Shown: positions 11,360 to 22,739 of the stretch, one piece after another
How the letters are laid out: every line of letters begins with the position of its first letter
Numbering within the stretch: position 1 is the stretch's first letter
DNA from: Tetrastigma voinierianum
Lineage: Eukaryota > Streptophyta > Magnoliopsida > Vitales > Vitaceae
Reading direction: 5' to 3'
Assembly (NCBI GenBank): GCA_016808115.1
Contig: JAEQBH010000036.1
Location: 1-64,000 of the forward strand
Length of the DNA stretch: 64,000 nucleotides
Position numbers and translations under genes: made by a program
Notes under the pieces: generated by a model
Databases searched by the model: none
Told to the model about the DNA's origin: nothing
What the model saw: only the letters and a program-made list of their open reading frames with translations

Positions 11360-11490
11360 AACCAATGTTTTAAAAATTAAATCGAACTAATTGGTTCGAT
11401 CAGAACCATTGATCGGTGACCTTTACAGTCCAATTTCAATCCGGTTTGACCGCAATTCAACTACTTCTAAACATTGAACCGATAACTTTT
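11360..11490. repeat. Possible TIR-element fragment with ACCGGTT-like words
   Basis: The stretch gttttaaaaattaaatcgaa followed by ggttcgatcagaaccattgatcgg and caatccggtttgaccgc resembles a class of small plant TIR elements that begin with TTTTAAAAACCGG and carry repeated GGTTCGACC words. Only one end is visible and no target duplication was found. Confidence 0.35.
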
Positions 11491-11714
11491 TCGATTCAAT
11501 CACCACTCTAATTTTAAAATATTGATGTAATGTAATTAATTAGGGATGATCCATTTCCTCCCAAATAGATATTACTGTTCTAGGTCTAAAAGATCATTCA
11601 TTCCAAAGATATGTCTATGATTCTAACAAAATAGTCCTATTGCGTGTAGATAAACTAATTTCCCCCAACTTAGGTTGGTTGGTAAAAAATTAATATTGTA
11701 TTAATTTTCAATTT

Positions 11715-11741
11715 TATAATATATATATATATATATATATA
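11715..11741. repeat. (TA)n microsatellite
   Basis: About 12 uninterrupted AT dinucleotides lie in AT-rich spacer. Confidence 0.9.
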
Positions 11742-12212
11742 CTTCCATGTTTCTAAACAACCAGAAAATCTTCATGTTGGGAAAGCGCGCCATACCATTA
11801 GGAAAGTTGAGGTTATCATTACAGCAGAAGTGTTCAAGAAAGGGTCATACTTGAGAAAGCTGCCCATTTATGGCTTTGCCTCAAGCAAGTCCAAATACAT
11901 AATTCTCGACCTTCACCTCCTTTGATAGAGAGAGGCATTAACAGTCACCTAAAAAAAGAAAGTCGCAAAGAATTACGGAGCATAGGATATGTTCCAAGAA
12001 GAGAGAAAATGGAAAAATGACTGAAGCTAGGAATGGATAATAAAAATGGGAAATTAAGGGATAGGGAATCTGGAGATGGAGAAAGCTAAAGAAATGGTTG
12101 TGATTTGATAGAGAGAGGCAAAAAGAATAGAGAAGAGGTAAAAGAGAGGGGAGAGCCATCATAAGCAGCAATATAAGACTGAAAAGAGAGCAGAGTTTTA
12201 AATTTGGTCCCA
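11742..12212. other. No gene seen; purine-rich spacer inside a possible copia element
   Basis: The only long frame (11938-12258, minus) encodes a low-complexity Leu/Phe/Ser-rich run with no known domain. If 12213-12631 is a 5' LTR on the minus strand, this stretch would be its untranslated leader. Confidence 0.4.
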
Positions 12213-12631
12213 TGTTATGATCGGCTGACACAATAATGAAATGAAAATAAATAAGCACTAGATTTATGTGGAAATTCTCGTTGGGAAAAAATCAAGAGAA
12301 TATGTTGATATGATAAAAATGCACTCGACGAAGGTCCATACCACGAGGGCAAGCTCCGTGCTGCTGGGATCAATTGTGGGCTATCTGGTTACACATGTCA
12401 GTTCAACCCCTCTTTTACCATATTAGATCTCTATTTTTTTTCTCAACTTTTTCTTTCACGAGTCTTCGGATTGGGCATAAGCCCAAAATCAAATACAGGT
12501 CACAAAACAACAGTCCAAACATAGAGAAACAGATTCCTGTTATGACAGTGGGAACAGGTCTCCATGGATTATAATACAAGGAACAGCGGTTCCATTTGCC
12601 TGTCACTAATCAACTGCATGTGACTCCCACA
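12213..12631 (-). repeat. Copia-type LTR, minus strand
   Basis: The minus strand runs from TGTGGGAGTCACATGC (at 12631) to ...GCCGATCATAACA (at 12213), 419 bp with inverted TGT...ACA ends. Its 3' part reads attctcttgattttttccca, aatttccacataaatctag and then ttattttcatttcatta, a typical end of plant copia LTRs just before a tRNA-Met primer site. The five bases on each side do not match, so I cannot say whether it is a solo LTR. A clean primer site was not recognised just left of 12213. Confidence 0.55.
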
Positions 12632-13575
12632 ACTCATGCTGATCTAAATGAAATTTTTTTGGAAAAAATTATGTTATAAGGTCCATCTCAATTTATTTGA
12701 GTTGTGTTTAAATTTAAAAAATATTTGATAAAAATAATAAGAAGCTAATTAAAGGTTCGAGTCCGTCCTAGTAGAACACTTTTGTGAAAAAAATAGATTA
12801 CACGTTTTCCCCTTGTTCTCCTTGTTTTTTTAGAACAGAAAACAGTTTTAAAAAACGATAAACAAACAAACTCAAATTTTCTATTTAAAGGAAGAAAATC
12901 TGCATCTTCACTTATGATACAAATAGGAACAGCGACGTATCAATAAACAAAAGTTCTTCTATCTTGACTGCATTCATTTTATAAACCTATTCGTTTTGTT
13001 ACGCCCGAGGATAAAAATATGGTTTAGATGGATATATGTGAGTGTTTAGAATTTTACGGATTAGGAGATATATGAATGAATATTTTTACATAAATATATA
13101 TAAAACGAAAATTATATAAAGTTATGAAAATACTTTAAAAAAATAATTTTCTCAAAAAAGATAATGTTTATATTTTAAAAAATTATCATGAAAATAATTA
13201 TAATATTAAGAATTTAAATAAAATATTATTAAATTTGGCATTAACAATAAATTATTATTATAGTACGTTGTCAAAAAATTATTATAATTATGTTTTATTT
13301 AATAACATATTATCTTTTTAGAAAATTATCACGAATATAATTGTAATTTTAAAATTTTAAATATATATTGTGGATTTATCTATAAGACATGGGACTATAT
13401 TCATTGTATTACTGTTATTAATTTTATAATTAAAAAAATATATTAATACTTTATCTTATCAATTCATTATTTCAGTTTGTTATATAGTTTTCTCTTAGCT
13501 GAAGTGTACATGATGACATTTGTAATTGTTTGGATATTCTTTATGTGAACCAGTTTGAAGGGATAGACACATATT
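12632..13575. other. AT-rich intergenic spacer, no gene seen
   Basis: Very AT-rich sequence with short homopolymers and no frame longer than noise. No element ends were recognised. Confidence 0.6.
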
Positions 13576-14260
13576 CTGTTAGTTGCGGTTTGACTTCTCT
13601 TTAAAGGCGCCTGCAATGTTTTTGATGCGGCGTTCGACTTCCACTAACGCTACCCGATTTAACACCTGGATTCAGTTATGAGGTGCCGGACTCGATCGTT
13701 GGTTTTGCTCTTGATTCATTCTATCGGGACGGCTAATGGTGTGTTTCCGACTAATAAATCATGCCGACCTGTTGCTGAACGTTGGATGACTAGTTTCGTT
13801 GCCTTCTTTGCGATGCGCCGTTCTCGTTATTTCTTGCCGGGCTTCCAGCCGAACTCAGACCCCAGCTTTTTTACGTTCCGACTGGTTTGACCCACCTCGG
13901 AAACTTCATTCGCTCTGATCATTGATATACCAGCGGTATTAGCTTTCGCCTTCGAACACCTGTTGCCGGCGCGTTCTTTAACGTTGTATTCCGTTTCTTG
14001 CGCTAGCGCGCCGAATCGCGAAGGGATGGACTTCTTCGTTTGTTGAAAAAAAGGGCGGAAAGGAAGATGCGAAGCGACGACAAATACCCCAGATCTGTGG
14101 ATCAGATGAGACCTCACGAACAAAGAATCGAAGGCGATACTAATCTGTGGGCTTATGAGTTTCTTCAGTTCTTTTTGGATCGACATAAGATGGGAAGCGG
14201 CTGGGCGTTGTGTTTTGACTGGGCTATGATGTACCCTTGATTTGATTTGGGATTGTCGGA
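13576..14260. other. GC-richer island of unknown nature with short open frames
   Basis: Composition changes sharply to roughly balanced GC, unlike the AT-rich flanks. Two frames overlap: a minus-strand frame of 119 codons (13827-14186) and a plus-strand frame of 57 residues from the ATG at 14067 to 14240. The plus-strand frame starts MRSDDKYPRSVDQM, is charged, and ends FDWAMMYP. I do not recognise either protein. No membrane segment or known motif is visible. It could be a captured gene fragment, a first exon, or part of an LTR whose ends were missed; splice-site support was not found. Confidence 0.3.
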
Positions 14261-15215
14261 ACTTTGGATTGAATTCTTATATAGTTGTTTATTTAATTGG
14301 ATAGTTCATTTGTTTTCATTACAAATAGTTTGCTAATCACTACATTTGAGATTATGCGCTCCAAATTTAGGATGAAAGCCAAATTGCGTGAGGATGTGTG
14401 GGCTGTTATTATCAAACTATTCAGGGGGATATCCTAGGTTTAACATGGTAAGCATGATTCTTAAGGTTTTAATGACTTTTGAGTTTAGTGGTTGGGGCAA
14501 ATGTGACCTTGACCTAAACTCAGAAGATGTATGGCAGGAAAAGTGTTACAACTAAGAGTGATATCCAGTTAACAAAAAGTAAACAAAGCAGTCATTTAAA
14601 TCCAAATTCCTTCAATTAATTATAATCTTGGTGAAATTGATGGTATATATGGTTCTAGTTTGTTTTTTTGGTTCTCTGCATATTCGGGTCTTCGTTGGTA
14701 ATTTAGGGTAATATTTTGCTTGCTAGTTTATCTTCATTTTCCTTCTGTTTGTCCATCCGTAAATTAAAGCTAGATTAGGTACTTAATAGCACAGACCTCG
14801 TGAGTTCGACACTCTACTTTTCACTTTATTACTTATTCACGACCAATTATCAAAATATCGGTAAACACAAATATATCGATAATTAGATTTTACGGATATA
14901 TCGGAAATATCAGTAAATATCGGTGGATATTTTTACAAAAATATCATGAAAATACTTATTAAAAATTTAAAAATGAAAAAAATAAGTAAAATACATGATG
15001 GGTTCATTTCAGTATGATTCATGCCAGTGATTAGGTTGGTGGAGACGTTGCTGCATTAGTGTGGGCAAATCAGTTTGAGTGGACTCAGTTATTTTAATTA
15101 ATTGAACATGGGAGGATGAAAATATTCATTTACCATAGATATTGAGAAATGATTTTAGATTTTTTAATTGAGGGTTGAATTAAAATCAAATGGATTTAGA
15201 TAATCATTTAATTAT
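14261..15215. other. Spacer with an LTR-end-like phrase and repeated ATATCGG words
   Basis: At 14790-14845 the phrase cacagacctcgtgagttcga and cactttattacttattcacg resembles the end of plant gypsy LTRs (compare 9608-9660). At 14850-14940 the word ATATCGG or TATCGGTAAA recurs about six times, a pattern known from old dispersed plant repeats. No gene is supported. Confidence 0.4.
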
Positions 15216-15220
15216 TAAAT
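15216..15220 (+). repeat. Target site duplication TAAAT (left)
   Basis: TAAAT directly precedes the TG that opens the solo LTR; the same five bases follow its CA end at 17021-17025. Confidence 0.85.
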
Positions 15221-17020
15221 TGTAAACAGAAAATTCTAATTTTTTGAAAAAGGGTAAAATGTTAATTTTGGCCCAATAGAAATTTTTCTGAATCTCGGGA
15301 TGAAAAAATGGATTTCAGGATTGGAATCATCTGTGAAAATCTAGACTTTACCACGTCGAATTTCGTCGAATTTCGAGACAGTCGGAATTTCACGTTTTTT
15401 GAGACACAGGGTGTCAGATGTTTGTAAGCGAACTTTGTGAGAGGCATGTGATGTGAAAGAGTGGGGTGCTCTTAAATAATCTTGTGTGGCCGCGTGTTCG
15501 TGATTAGAGAGGATGAAAATGAATGGAACTAGATTAAGTCGTGTGTGTCGAATCGAGTAGTGGCGAAATGGGAATTATTGAAATGTTAAGTGAATAAAAC
15601 AAAAAAAGGAATAGTCATCTTCTCCATTGGAAAGCAAAAATCGATAGTGAGGTGGGATTTGAGGTTTTAGAGAGAGAGAGAGAGCTACTTCTCTCTAGAT
15701 TTTCTGCCGTTCGAATCGTCGGTTCTCGATGGAGTAAGAAACAAAGTCAATCTGCGGTAGGGCTACGGCGTGGACAGGTTGGTTGAGTTCAACAACTCGA
15801 GAGGTAGGGATTTTTTCTTTTGGTTATTCTTTGGCTAGGACCATTTTATGGATGAGGATTTGTTGAGGCCTAGAGGCCGTGTTATCGATCTCAGTGAGCC
15901 AAGTGGCGAAATCCCACCCAATTATTGGTACAGTGAGCGATTGACTAGGGGTTTCATTGTTCACGTGATTTTTGGTGTGATTTTTGTGTTGTTGAGTGAT
16001 TCAAAATGAATTGCTTGTATTTGTTAATTAGCCCATGTGAGCTAATTTTGGTGTTATTGATGTGAATTTAATAACATGAATTGTGTGAATTAATTATGTT
16101 AATATATACATGTTTTATATATTAGTATGAGTTGTTGGAATTGGTATATCGTGACCATATGCACTGGGCACCCTAGAATATTAGGAGTGAGCGCATGACA
16201 TGATAGAAAAATAAAAGGGAAAAATGTTTGTGAAAGGAATTCGACGGAAGATTTTCCTGAGAATTATGTTGGGGAATTGTCCAACACCATGCCTGAGGGG
16301 CCCATGAATTGTTTCTAAGGTTATCCAACAAATTCGCCGTAGGGTTGTCCAATAAATTTTACCGAAATCCAGAGTGTTTTCAAGAACAAAAGCTTTTTGT
16401 TTTGAAAAACCTGTATTTTTCGATTGGTTTAGGCATGAGGGAGCCTGAGGACTGGTATTATAGAGAACGGGTATGTAGACATTCAAGTAGGATCATGTAT
16501 TTGCTCAGAGCGATTGGTCGCATGACACGTGCACTTAAAGGAGTAACCCACGGTAAATTATCACTACCGCATTACTCACCCCAGTCGAAATATTATTTCG
16601 CATGTGAGCGATTGGAATACAAGACCATTAGAGGTCGTTTTTTAGAAGAAAGCCGACATGTGGCTTTGGCATTTTCATTTTGTATAACATGTATTAGAAT
16701 TGTAAATTTAAATATATGTTTTAGCGAAGAGTGATTTATTAACTTCTCGAATCCATGTAATATAGTTGGTTGGATATTTTTAGTGAGTATTGATCATGGG
16801 CTCACGTGGCCATTTTTACTCATTTTAATTGTATATGGACCCTGTGGTCTTTGCAAAATATCGGGACATAAGGCTGGCTGACGATACCAGATTTTGGGTG
16901 AGCTCCCCCACAGACAAAGGAGACTCCGCGATTCATGAGTCGTCGAAGTTATTCAACATCCAATAATATTCCGCGGATTGACGGGTTGTCAACGAGACAC
17001 CCTGGTTTTGGGGCGTCACA
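15221..17020 (+). repeat. Solo LTR, about 1.8 kb, with perfect 5-bp target duplication
   Basis: The LTR opens TGTAAACAGAAAATTC and closes ...TTGGGGCGTCACA, flanked by TAAAT on both sides. No internal coding region is attached, so this is a solo LTR left by recombination between the two LTRs of a former element. It includes a GA microsatellite (about 15671-15686), a GAGAGGTAGGG motif (15800-15812) and, near the 3' end, ataatattccgcggattgac. The last of these and the 5' block (tggaatcatct...cgaatttcg.cga) are shared with the interrupted LTR at 18584-33104, so both belong to one family. The ORFs at 16181-16734 lie within the LTR and are not genes. Confidence 0.85.
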
Positions 17021-18583
17021 TAAATTGAATATGTTATTTTTTTATATTATTCGGATAGTATTTTATTTTTTCCCCTTATTATTATTAATATTACGTAGAT
17101 AATGAAATAATTCAAAATATTGTATATTATAATATTAAATGAGATATATAAACTAAATGATATGATAATAGCAATTAACTTTTAAAAAAATATTTGAAAT
17201 TTCTTAACTATATTTATATTTATTTATTAAGAAATAAGATTAATTTATTTGTTTTACTTCAATTATTTTTTGTTAAAACATTTTTAATCACATTTTTTTT
17301 TTTTTTTAAAATTATAAATAAATTATTTTTATTATTTACACAAAATATTTTATATAAGTGTTGGGATTTATGAAATTTTATATTCAGATGTGAATATTTT
17401 CATATTAATATTAATTTATAATTGTAATTATCTTAATATTTTATATTATCAAATAATTTTTAATTTTAAATTCTTGAAAATATGAAAGGATTATTGAAAA
17501 ATAAATGTAAGTAATAATGTTATAATTATGAAATAGGTAAATGGTAAAATATTCATCAATAATACAAGATAATATAACTTTCATTTACACCTTATATAAT
17601 AACAGAGCTGTTAGCCTGGTGGATCCAAATGGTACACTCCTTATTTTTGGCCATATCAGCAAAATATAGACCAATATTTTCGACATTTTGTTCCCTGTTC
17701 ATGACAGTGCACTTGCGCACTTAGGCATTCATATTTTATACACACGTTTCGTGTTTAAGTTTTTAGTGCCGTTGTCGATACTTTTCCCTAATAAGATGAT
17801 TCCTTCTCATTACCTACAAAGATTAGTCAAAATTTTAAATTTGATTTGTAATTTAATTTTCCATTAAATTAGAGTACCAAAATTAATCTCATCTTTCGGT
17901 TTTGGTAGAAGTGGTTGAAGAACAAGAATATTATAATAAAATGTTAATAATATATGTTTATTAAAATAATTATAAAAGAGATTTTCTTATAGATAACCAC
18001 CATAGCCACAATCCCACAACAGTCACCATGAAACATCAACAAATCAATGTGTAAAATGTTGAAGAGCAGATAAATGATTGAAATGAAAGATGAGGTGTCA
18101 AGTTTGCAAGAAAAATATTTATATACAAACAAATTGAATTGCACAAATACAAAGACAAGCATGAAAATTTGTTGCCAATAAGGAAGTGGTGATCTCTGTA
18201 ACACTGGGAAATAGAGTTTAACTTTATATTTATATGTAAAGTAGTCCGTTCCGTTACAATTAGAGATAGAGAGAGAAATAAATGCGCCTCCGATAACCTC
18301 CCACAATTAAACACGTACCCTCAACTTTATCATATTGAAACATTCATGAACAAAAAACTAAAACAAGAACCAAACAATTAATATAATGAGAGATTTTTAA
18401 TCCTCTAATAATAAAACAAAATCAAGAGATCATGTTTTTCTTTCCTAAGCCATTTATCATGGCTTTGCCGGTTGGATGATAACGTCGAGATAGAACTCCA
18501 TCTTTTCAATTGAAGAAGGTTGAGAGGTAAGGATTAACTTTATGGAACAAGGAAAAAGGGATGAAAGGATAACTCAATAGTTA
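17021..18583. other. Right TAAAT duplication (17021-17025) then AT-rich spacer, no gene seen
   Basis: After the target duplication the DNA is strongly AT-rich with poly-T runs (for example 17292-17307). A short GC-richer patch (17600-17800) contains no recognisable domain. The minus-strand frames at 17944-18314 are Phe/Ile/Tyr-rich noise with no known motif. Confidence 0.55.
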
Positions 18584-18808
18584 TGTAAAACCCATGAAAA
18601 TTTTAAATTTAAAATTTTCAGAAAAATGGTAAAACAGTAATTTGCCGAAATAGTCTAAGAGGAAAAGCTTATATTTTTTCTAGATCTTGGATGACGAAAC
18701 GGATTACATCATTGGAATCATCTCGCGAAATCTAGCACTCCACGACTTCGTCGCTCGAATTCGAGACTATCAAAATTTTACGTTTTTCGAGGTAACCGAT
18801 GTCGGGTG
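18584..18808 (+). repeat. 5' part of an LTR interrupted by the Tat element
   Basis: This opens TGTAAAACCCATGAAAATTT and carries ggattacatcattggaatcat, then cgaattcgagactatc and tttacgtttttcgag. The same blocks in the same order occur in the first 190 bp of the solo LTR at 15221. It stops at GGGTG (18804-18808), the left target duplication of the 12-kb element, and resumes at 30820. Confidence 0.7.
18804..18808 (+). repeat. Target site duplication GGGTG (left)
   Basis: GGGTG immediately precedes TGTAGACCC, the first bases of the 5' LTR, and recurs at 30820-30824 directly after the 3' LTR. Confidence 0.9.
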
Positions 18809-21671
18809 TGTAGACCCTCAATTTTGCCCCTCAACACTTGCATTTATCCTATGGTAAATACACTCACCCAATGCTCATATAACACCATTAAGTGCCCTTT
18901 AGGCCTAATTGCCTCGAGCCTCGGTGGGCTTCAGACAAGGGTCCGCTGAAATACAGATGTAGCTCACTTCAGAAAGTGTCATCATGACTCATTTTTTTAG
19001 TTATCGCATCGTACTATAGGAAGCAAGTGGGGCCCCTCAAGGTTTTAGCCTCAATCCTCAAAGTTTATTAGAGTATGTCAAATTCGGAGCACTTGAGCTT
19101 GTTTCGATCATATCTCTCTCATCCAGACTTGGACTGGTGCACCATTTTTTTTGTTGGTCTCCTAATTCTTCAGGGAACATTCTGTCAAAATTTCAAAATT
19201 TTCAACTGCCTGACCGGGTCGCATCCGTTCAACCGGTTAGTCGGGCCAGCTTGTGTGGAGCGCTGTTTTTTGTGATTTTAGAGCCCAAATCCTATATGGT
19301 TCAGGCCCATAAGCCCAAATTTCGACCATGCGGGCAAAGATTGTGGGTCCATTTTGGGCCTCGCTTAGTTACATGCAGCCCACCATGAATCCATGTGATA
19401 CTGTGAGAAGCAAGCTGGAAAACTTAAGATATTCACCCATATGCAGAAAATGAGGGAGGGGAGTTAATAGGAAGCCAATTCGAGATCGACAAGCTCTTCC
19501 AGCTTGAAGGTGGAAAACACCCGATAGGCTCGGGAGGCCGAGGTGGAATCTAGTGACAAAAATGAAAGATCAAAGTGGAAGGACCTCGAGGGGCACTTTC
19601 CGGCCCTGACGCACACTGATGATTTTTCTGATGCTTATCTTGGTTTCTTTTTCTGCTTTAGAAAGAGGTGCAGAATGCACCTCGCTCCTAATTTCATTCT
19701 TTAAGGATATTCGACTAAATTTTATGTTTTTCAATCATTTGAACCTATTTTCACGCTCATACGCAGAGCTCGCTCACCGTCACGGGGCAATTCCATTTTA
19801 GAAAACAATCTGATTATTTTGCTTGGTTCTCAACATCCAGCCGAGAATCAATCATCGCTTGTTTTGTTAGATTCCCCGACTCCCTTGACGAAGGTTCCGA
19901 CCATTTTTTGAGAATTATTCTAACCTACTTCAACTGTTAGGAAACCTGATCATTTGGTTTATGAAGTTCACTTTAGAAAAGCAACTTTGGGTAGTCGCTG
20001 TTTGTGCTGGTTCTGGCCATTCTGAGCTCCGAATTGCACTCCCTTTGTCTTGTTAGACTTCCTGACTCTGTGAGAAAAGCTCGACAAGTTTGAGATCTTT
20101 TCATTAGTCTAGGACTGGTTGGGAAACAGTAATGAGCCGTTCATCGGGTTAGGTTTTCCTAATGGCAGCCAGGTAGTCTTCTTTGTTTGTGTTGGTTCTT
20201 GGTCATTCTGGAGTCTAATTGCACTGCTTCGTCTTGTTAGATTCCTGAATCTGTGAAAAATTTCTTACAAGTTTGAGATCTTTCAAAAGTCTAGGACTGG
20301 TTGGAAAACTGAATGAGCCGGTTCATCAAGGCCTTCGGTACTGCGCTTGGGTAGTTTGCTTTGTTTTTGTTGGTTCTTGGTCATTCGGAGTCGGAATTGC
20401 ACTCCGTTTATCTTGTTAGATTCCTGACTCTGTGAGAAAAGTTGTGACAATTTTGGGATCTTTTCTCAATAGTCTAGACAAGTTGGGAAACCGAACCAGC
20501 CGGTTCATTGGGTTAGGTTTTCCGAAATGGCAGTTTGGGTACTTTGCTTCGTTTATATTGGTTCTTGGACATTCGTAGTCTAATTGCACTCCGTTTGTTT
20601 TTTTGGATTCCTGACTCCATGAGGAATTTTCTAACAAAGTTTCGGAATTTTTCTCAATCGTTTGGACTTGTTGAGAACCGATTCAACCTATTGTAAGACA
20701 ACTCAGTAAGGTTTCTATTTTAGCATGTTTCACTCAATCTATTATGGCGTGCTCTTAGTCGCTCTAAGGAACCCGTAGGCTGACTTTAGGGTCTCGAGTT
20801 CAGTTTCGGTTTGAACAAAGTGGGCAGGTGGGCAATGTGGGATTTGTAAGTATGGTTTGGCTCATGGATTTTAAAGGGAATCGTGGTGCTAAAGTAAGCA
20901 AACCACTTTACCTCCTTTCCCGCTCTTTCTTTTCGTATGGGATCCAATATTTGGTTTTAATGTATGATGTATGATGTACTCATTTGCCCTACCCTGCTGT
21001 GCATGGCTAGGACTCGAAAGTACATGCCAGTTGGTATTTGTTTTCATATGCGTACATGGTGTTTGATTTCGACATTTGTGATGCATTTTGAGTTTTCGAT
21101 CGACTTCTTACGCAAAGATTCTCGCTAGTGGACCACGTGCATGTGCTTTAATGTCAGTAATGAATTTCACATGGATGCTTTGTGTTTGGGCAGCATGCAT
21201 GCTTCATATGTTTCATTGGCTAACTCGATGTAGCTCTGCCGTGACCATAGTACACGCGCATTCATTCTCGTCGAGTGTTTTTAAGCACGCAGTTACCACA
21301 ATTAGGGTCGGGTATGATCTAAGTTGTATGTTTAGCCTAGAGACTATCTGATCTGGTGACCCATATGTCTACACACCAATTCAATTAGTAGAGACCGAGT
21401 TCGGCCTAGAGTGGCCATGACTTCGCATACACGAGCAGACCTTCCCCGATAGTAACCCACCCTGACCCGTAAATCTAGTTTCGCAGACCGCTTCCATACT
21501 CGGAGTCATCAAGTGTTCTTACTTGGTTTTCCCTTATAAAATAACAAAAAGTAAGCGGCATCTATGAAAAATCGTCTCTCCCGAGGACTCCGATTTTCTA
21601 AAATTCGAAAATCAACCCACATTTTCCTCTTCCATTTAAAAAGCAAGTCACGCCCGCGATCGTAGGTCCAT
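18809..21671 (+). repeat. 5' LTR of the Tat element
   Basis: This starts TGTAGACCCTCAATTTTGCC and ends near ...GATCGTAGGTCCATT, where the 3' LTR has ...GATCGGGTAGGGTCCACA. Long collinear blocks are shared with 27915-30819, for example tcaaattcggagcacttga, gggatccaatatttggtttt and aaaatcaacccacattttcc. Many small indels separate the two copies. The short frames within it have no domain content. Confidence 0.88.
19810..20690 (+). repeat. Tandem array of about 180-bp units inside the 5' LTR
   Basis: About five degenerate units, each with the landmarks cttgttagattcctgactct, gacaagtttgagatcttttc, tagtctaga..ggttgggaaac, gagccggttcat, gggttaggttttcc, and a tttgt.ttggttcttggtcat block. Starts lie near 19810, 19990, 20165, 20345 and 20535. 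The same five-unit array is present in the 3' LTR at 28915-29830, so the expansion predates insertion of this copy. Confidence 0.8.
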
Positions 21672-21672
21672 T

Positions 21673-21695
21673 AAATTGGCGCTCCGCTGACCTGT
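21673..21695 (+). promoter_or_regulatory. Primer binding site of the Tat element
   Basis: Directly after the 5' LTR comes aaattggcgctccgctgacc, a degraded form of the AATTGGCGCCGTCTGTGGG-type site used by this group of plant gypsy elements. Confidence 0.65.
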
Positions 21696-22739
21696 AATCC
21701 GCACTTCTCGGTTTCATAAGAGGATCAAGCTCGAACTTGAGTCAGGTATATCAAGCACATGGCTCGATCAGAGGCTATCGGGTTACGTGATAATTGATGA
21801 TCATACACTTTGATCGGGTATTCGCTTGCACTGCGGATTCGTTGATGCTCGTGTGTTCACCGTCGAATTATAGCATGCTTTCATTATTAATTGGTATCTA
21901 GCCATAACATCTGGGATTAGGCTTAGAGGATCAGAATGTGTGTAGATTTTGATAAAGCTCGCTTTTCTCGTGCATGATTGCTCGTCAGATGACTGCCTCC
22001 TTCCCGCATGACCGGCTCGCCAGGCTCAGAAAGGTGTGTATCCTTTCCGAATCACGTGTCCTTCGCCTGCCATTCCGTGGATTGCTTATGTCGCAGAGTT
22101 ATCCTAACCGTTTGCCGACCAAGCTAGGGGTTTGGAATAGGTCTAACATAAGGGCTTTATTGATGGCGGGGAGCACTATGGAGCGACTCGATGTTCGAAA
22201 GCAATGAAGACATGTATAGCTCTGAGTTAGATTTCATGGATACATGCGTAATGTGTCACTTTGATTGTTGATTAGATCTCGAAGTTGTGTATCCTCAGGT
22301 ACTGGCCATATAGCCTTAGACTTGCCTTCTTCTCTTTGTTAGCTTCGAGCCATCTTACCCTAAGGTATTACCATGTCGGTCTCGCTTCTCGCATGTGGAG
22401 CCACATATCGACAACTGCCGATGTCACACGCCAACCCATTCCTGTAGATTTCATTACGGGATCAGACATCGGATCGGGATTTCCTGGACACAGTCATGAG
22501 GACTTAATTAAATTTCCTTCCTTTTGTAGGATTGTTGATTAAGAGCGACCTGGGTTCCCTGCTTGGATCCTGGACGGAGGTAGACTTGTTAGAAATTCAG
22601 ATCCACACAGTCAGTTAGAGCAGACATCAAATCGTAGATATGGACCTCAAGACACCATCAAGCCGACCAATCGGGCTGAGATTACAGATACCATGGCACT
22701 TCTCCGGATGCTATATCGACCGGGATTGAGGATTGATGG
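21696..22739 (+). other. 5' untranslated leader of the Tat element
   Basis: Roughly 1 kb between the primer site and the recognisable start of gag. The frames at 21974-22207 and 22285-22542 show no domain. Near 22640-22740 the text (gccgaccaatcgggctgaga ... atggcacttctccgg) may be the frayed beginning of gag. Confidence 0.5.
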
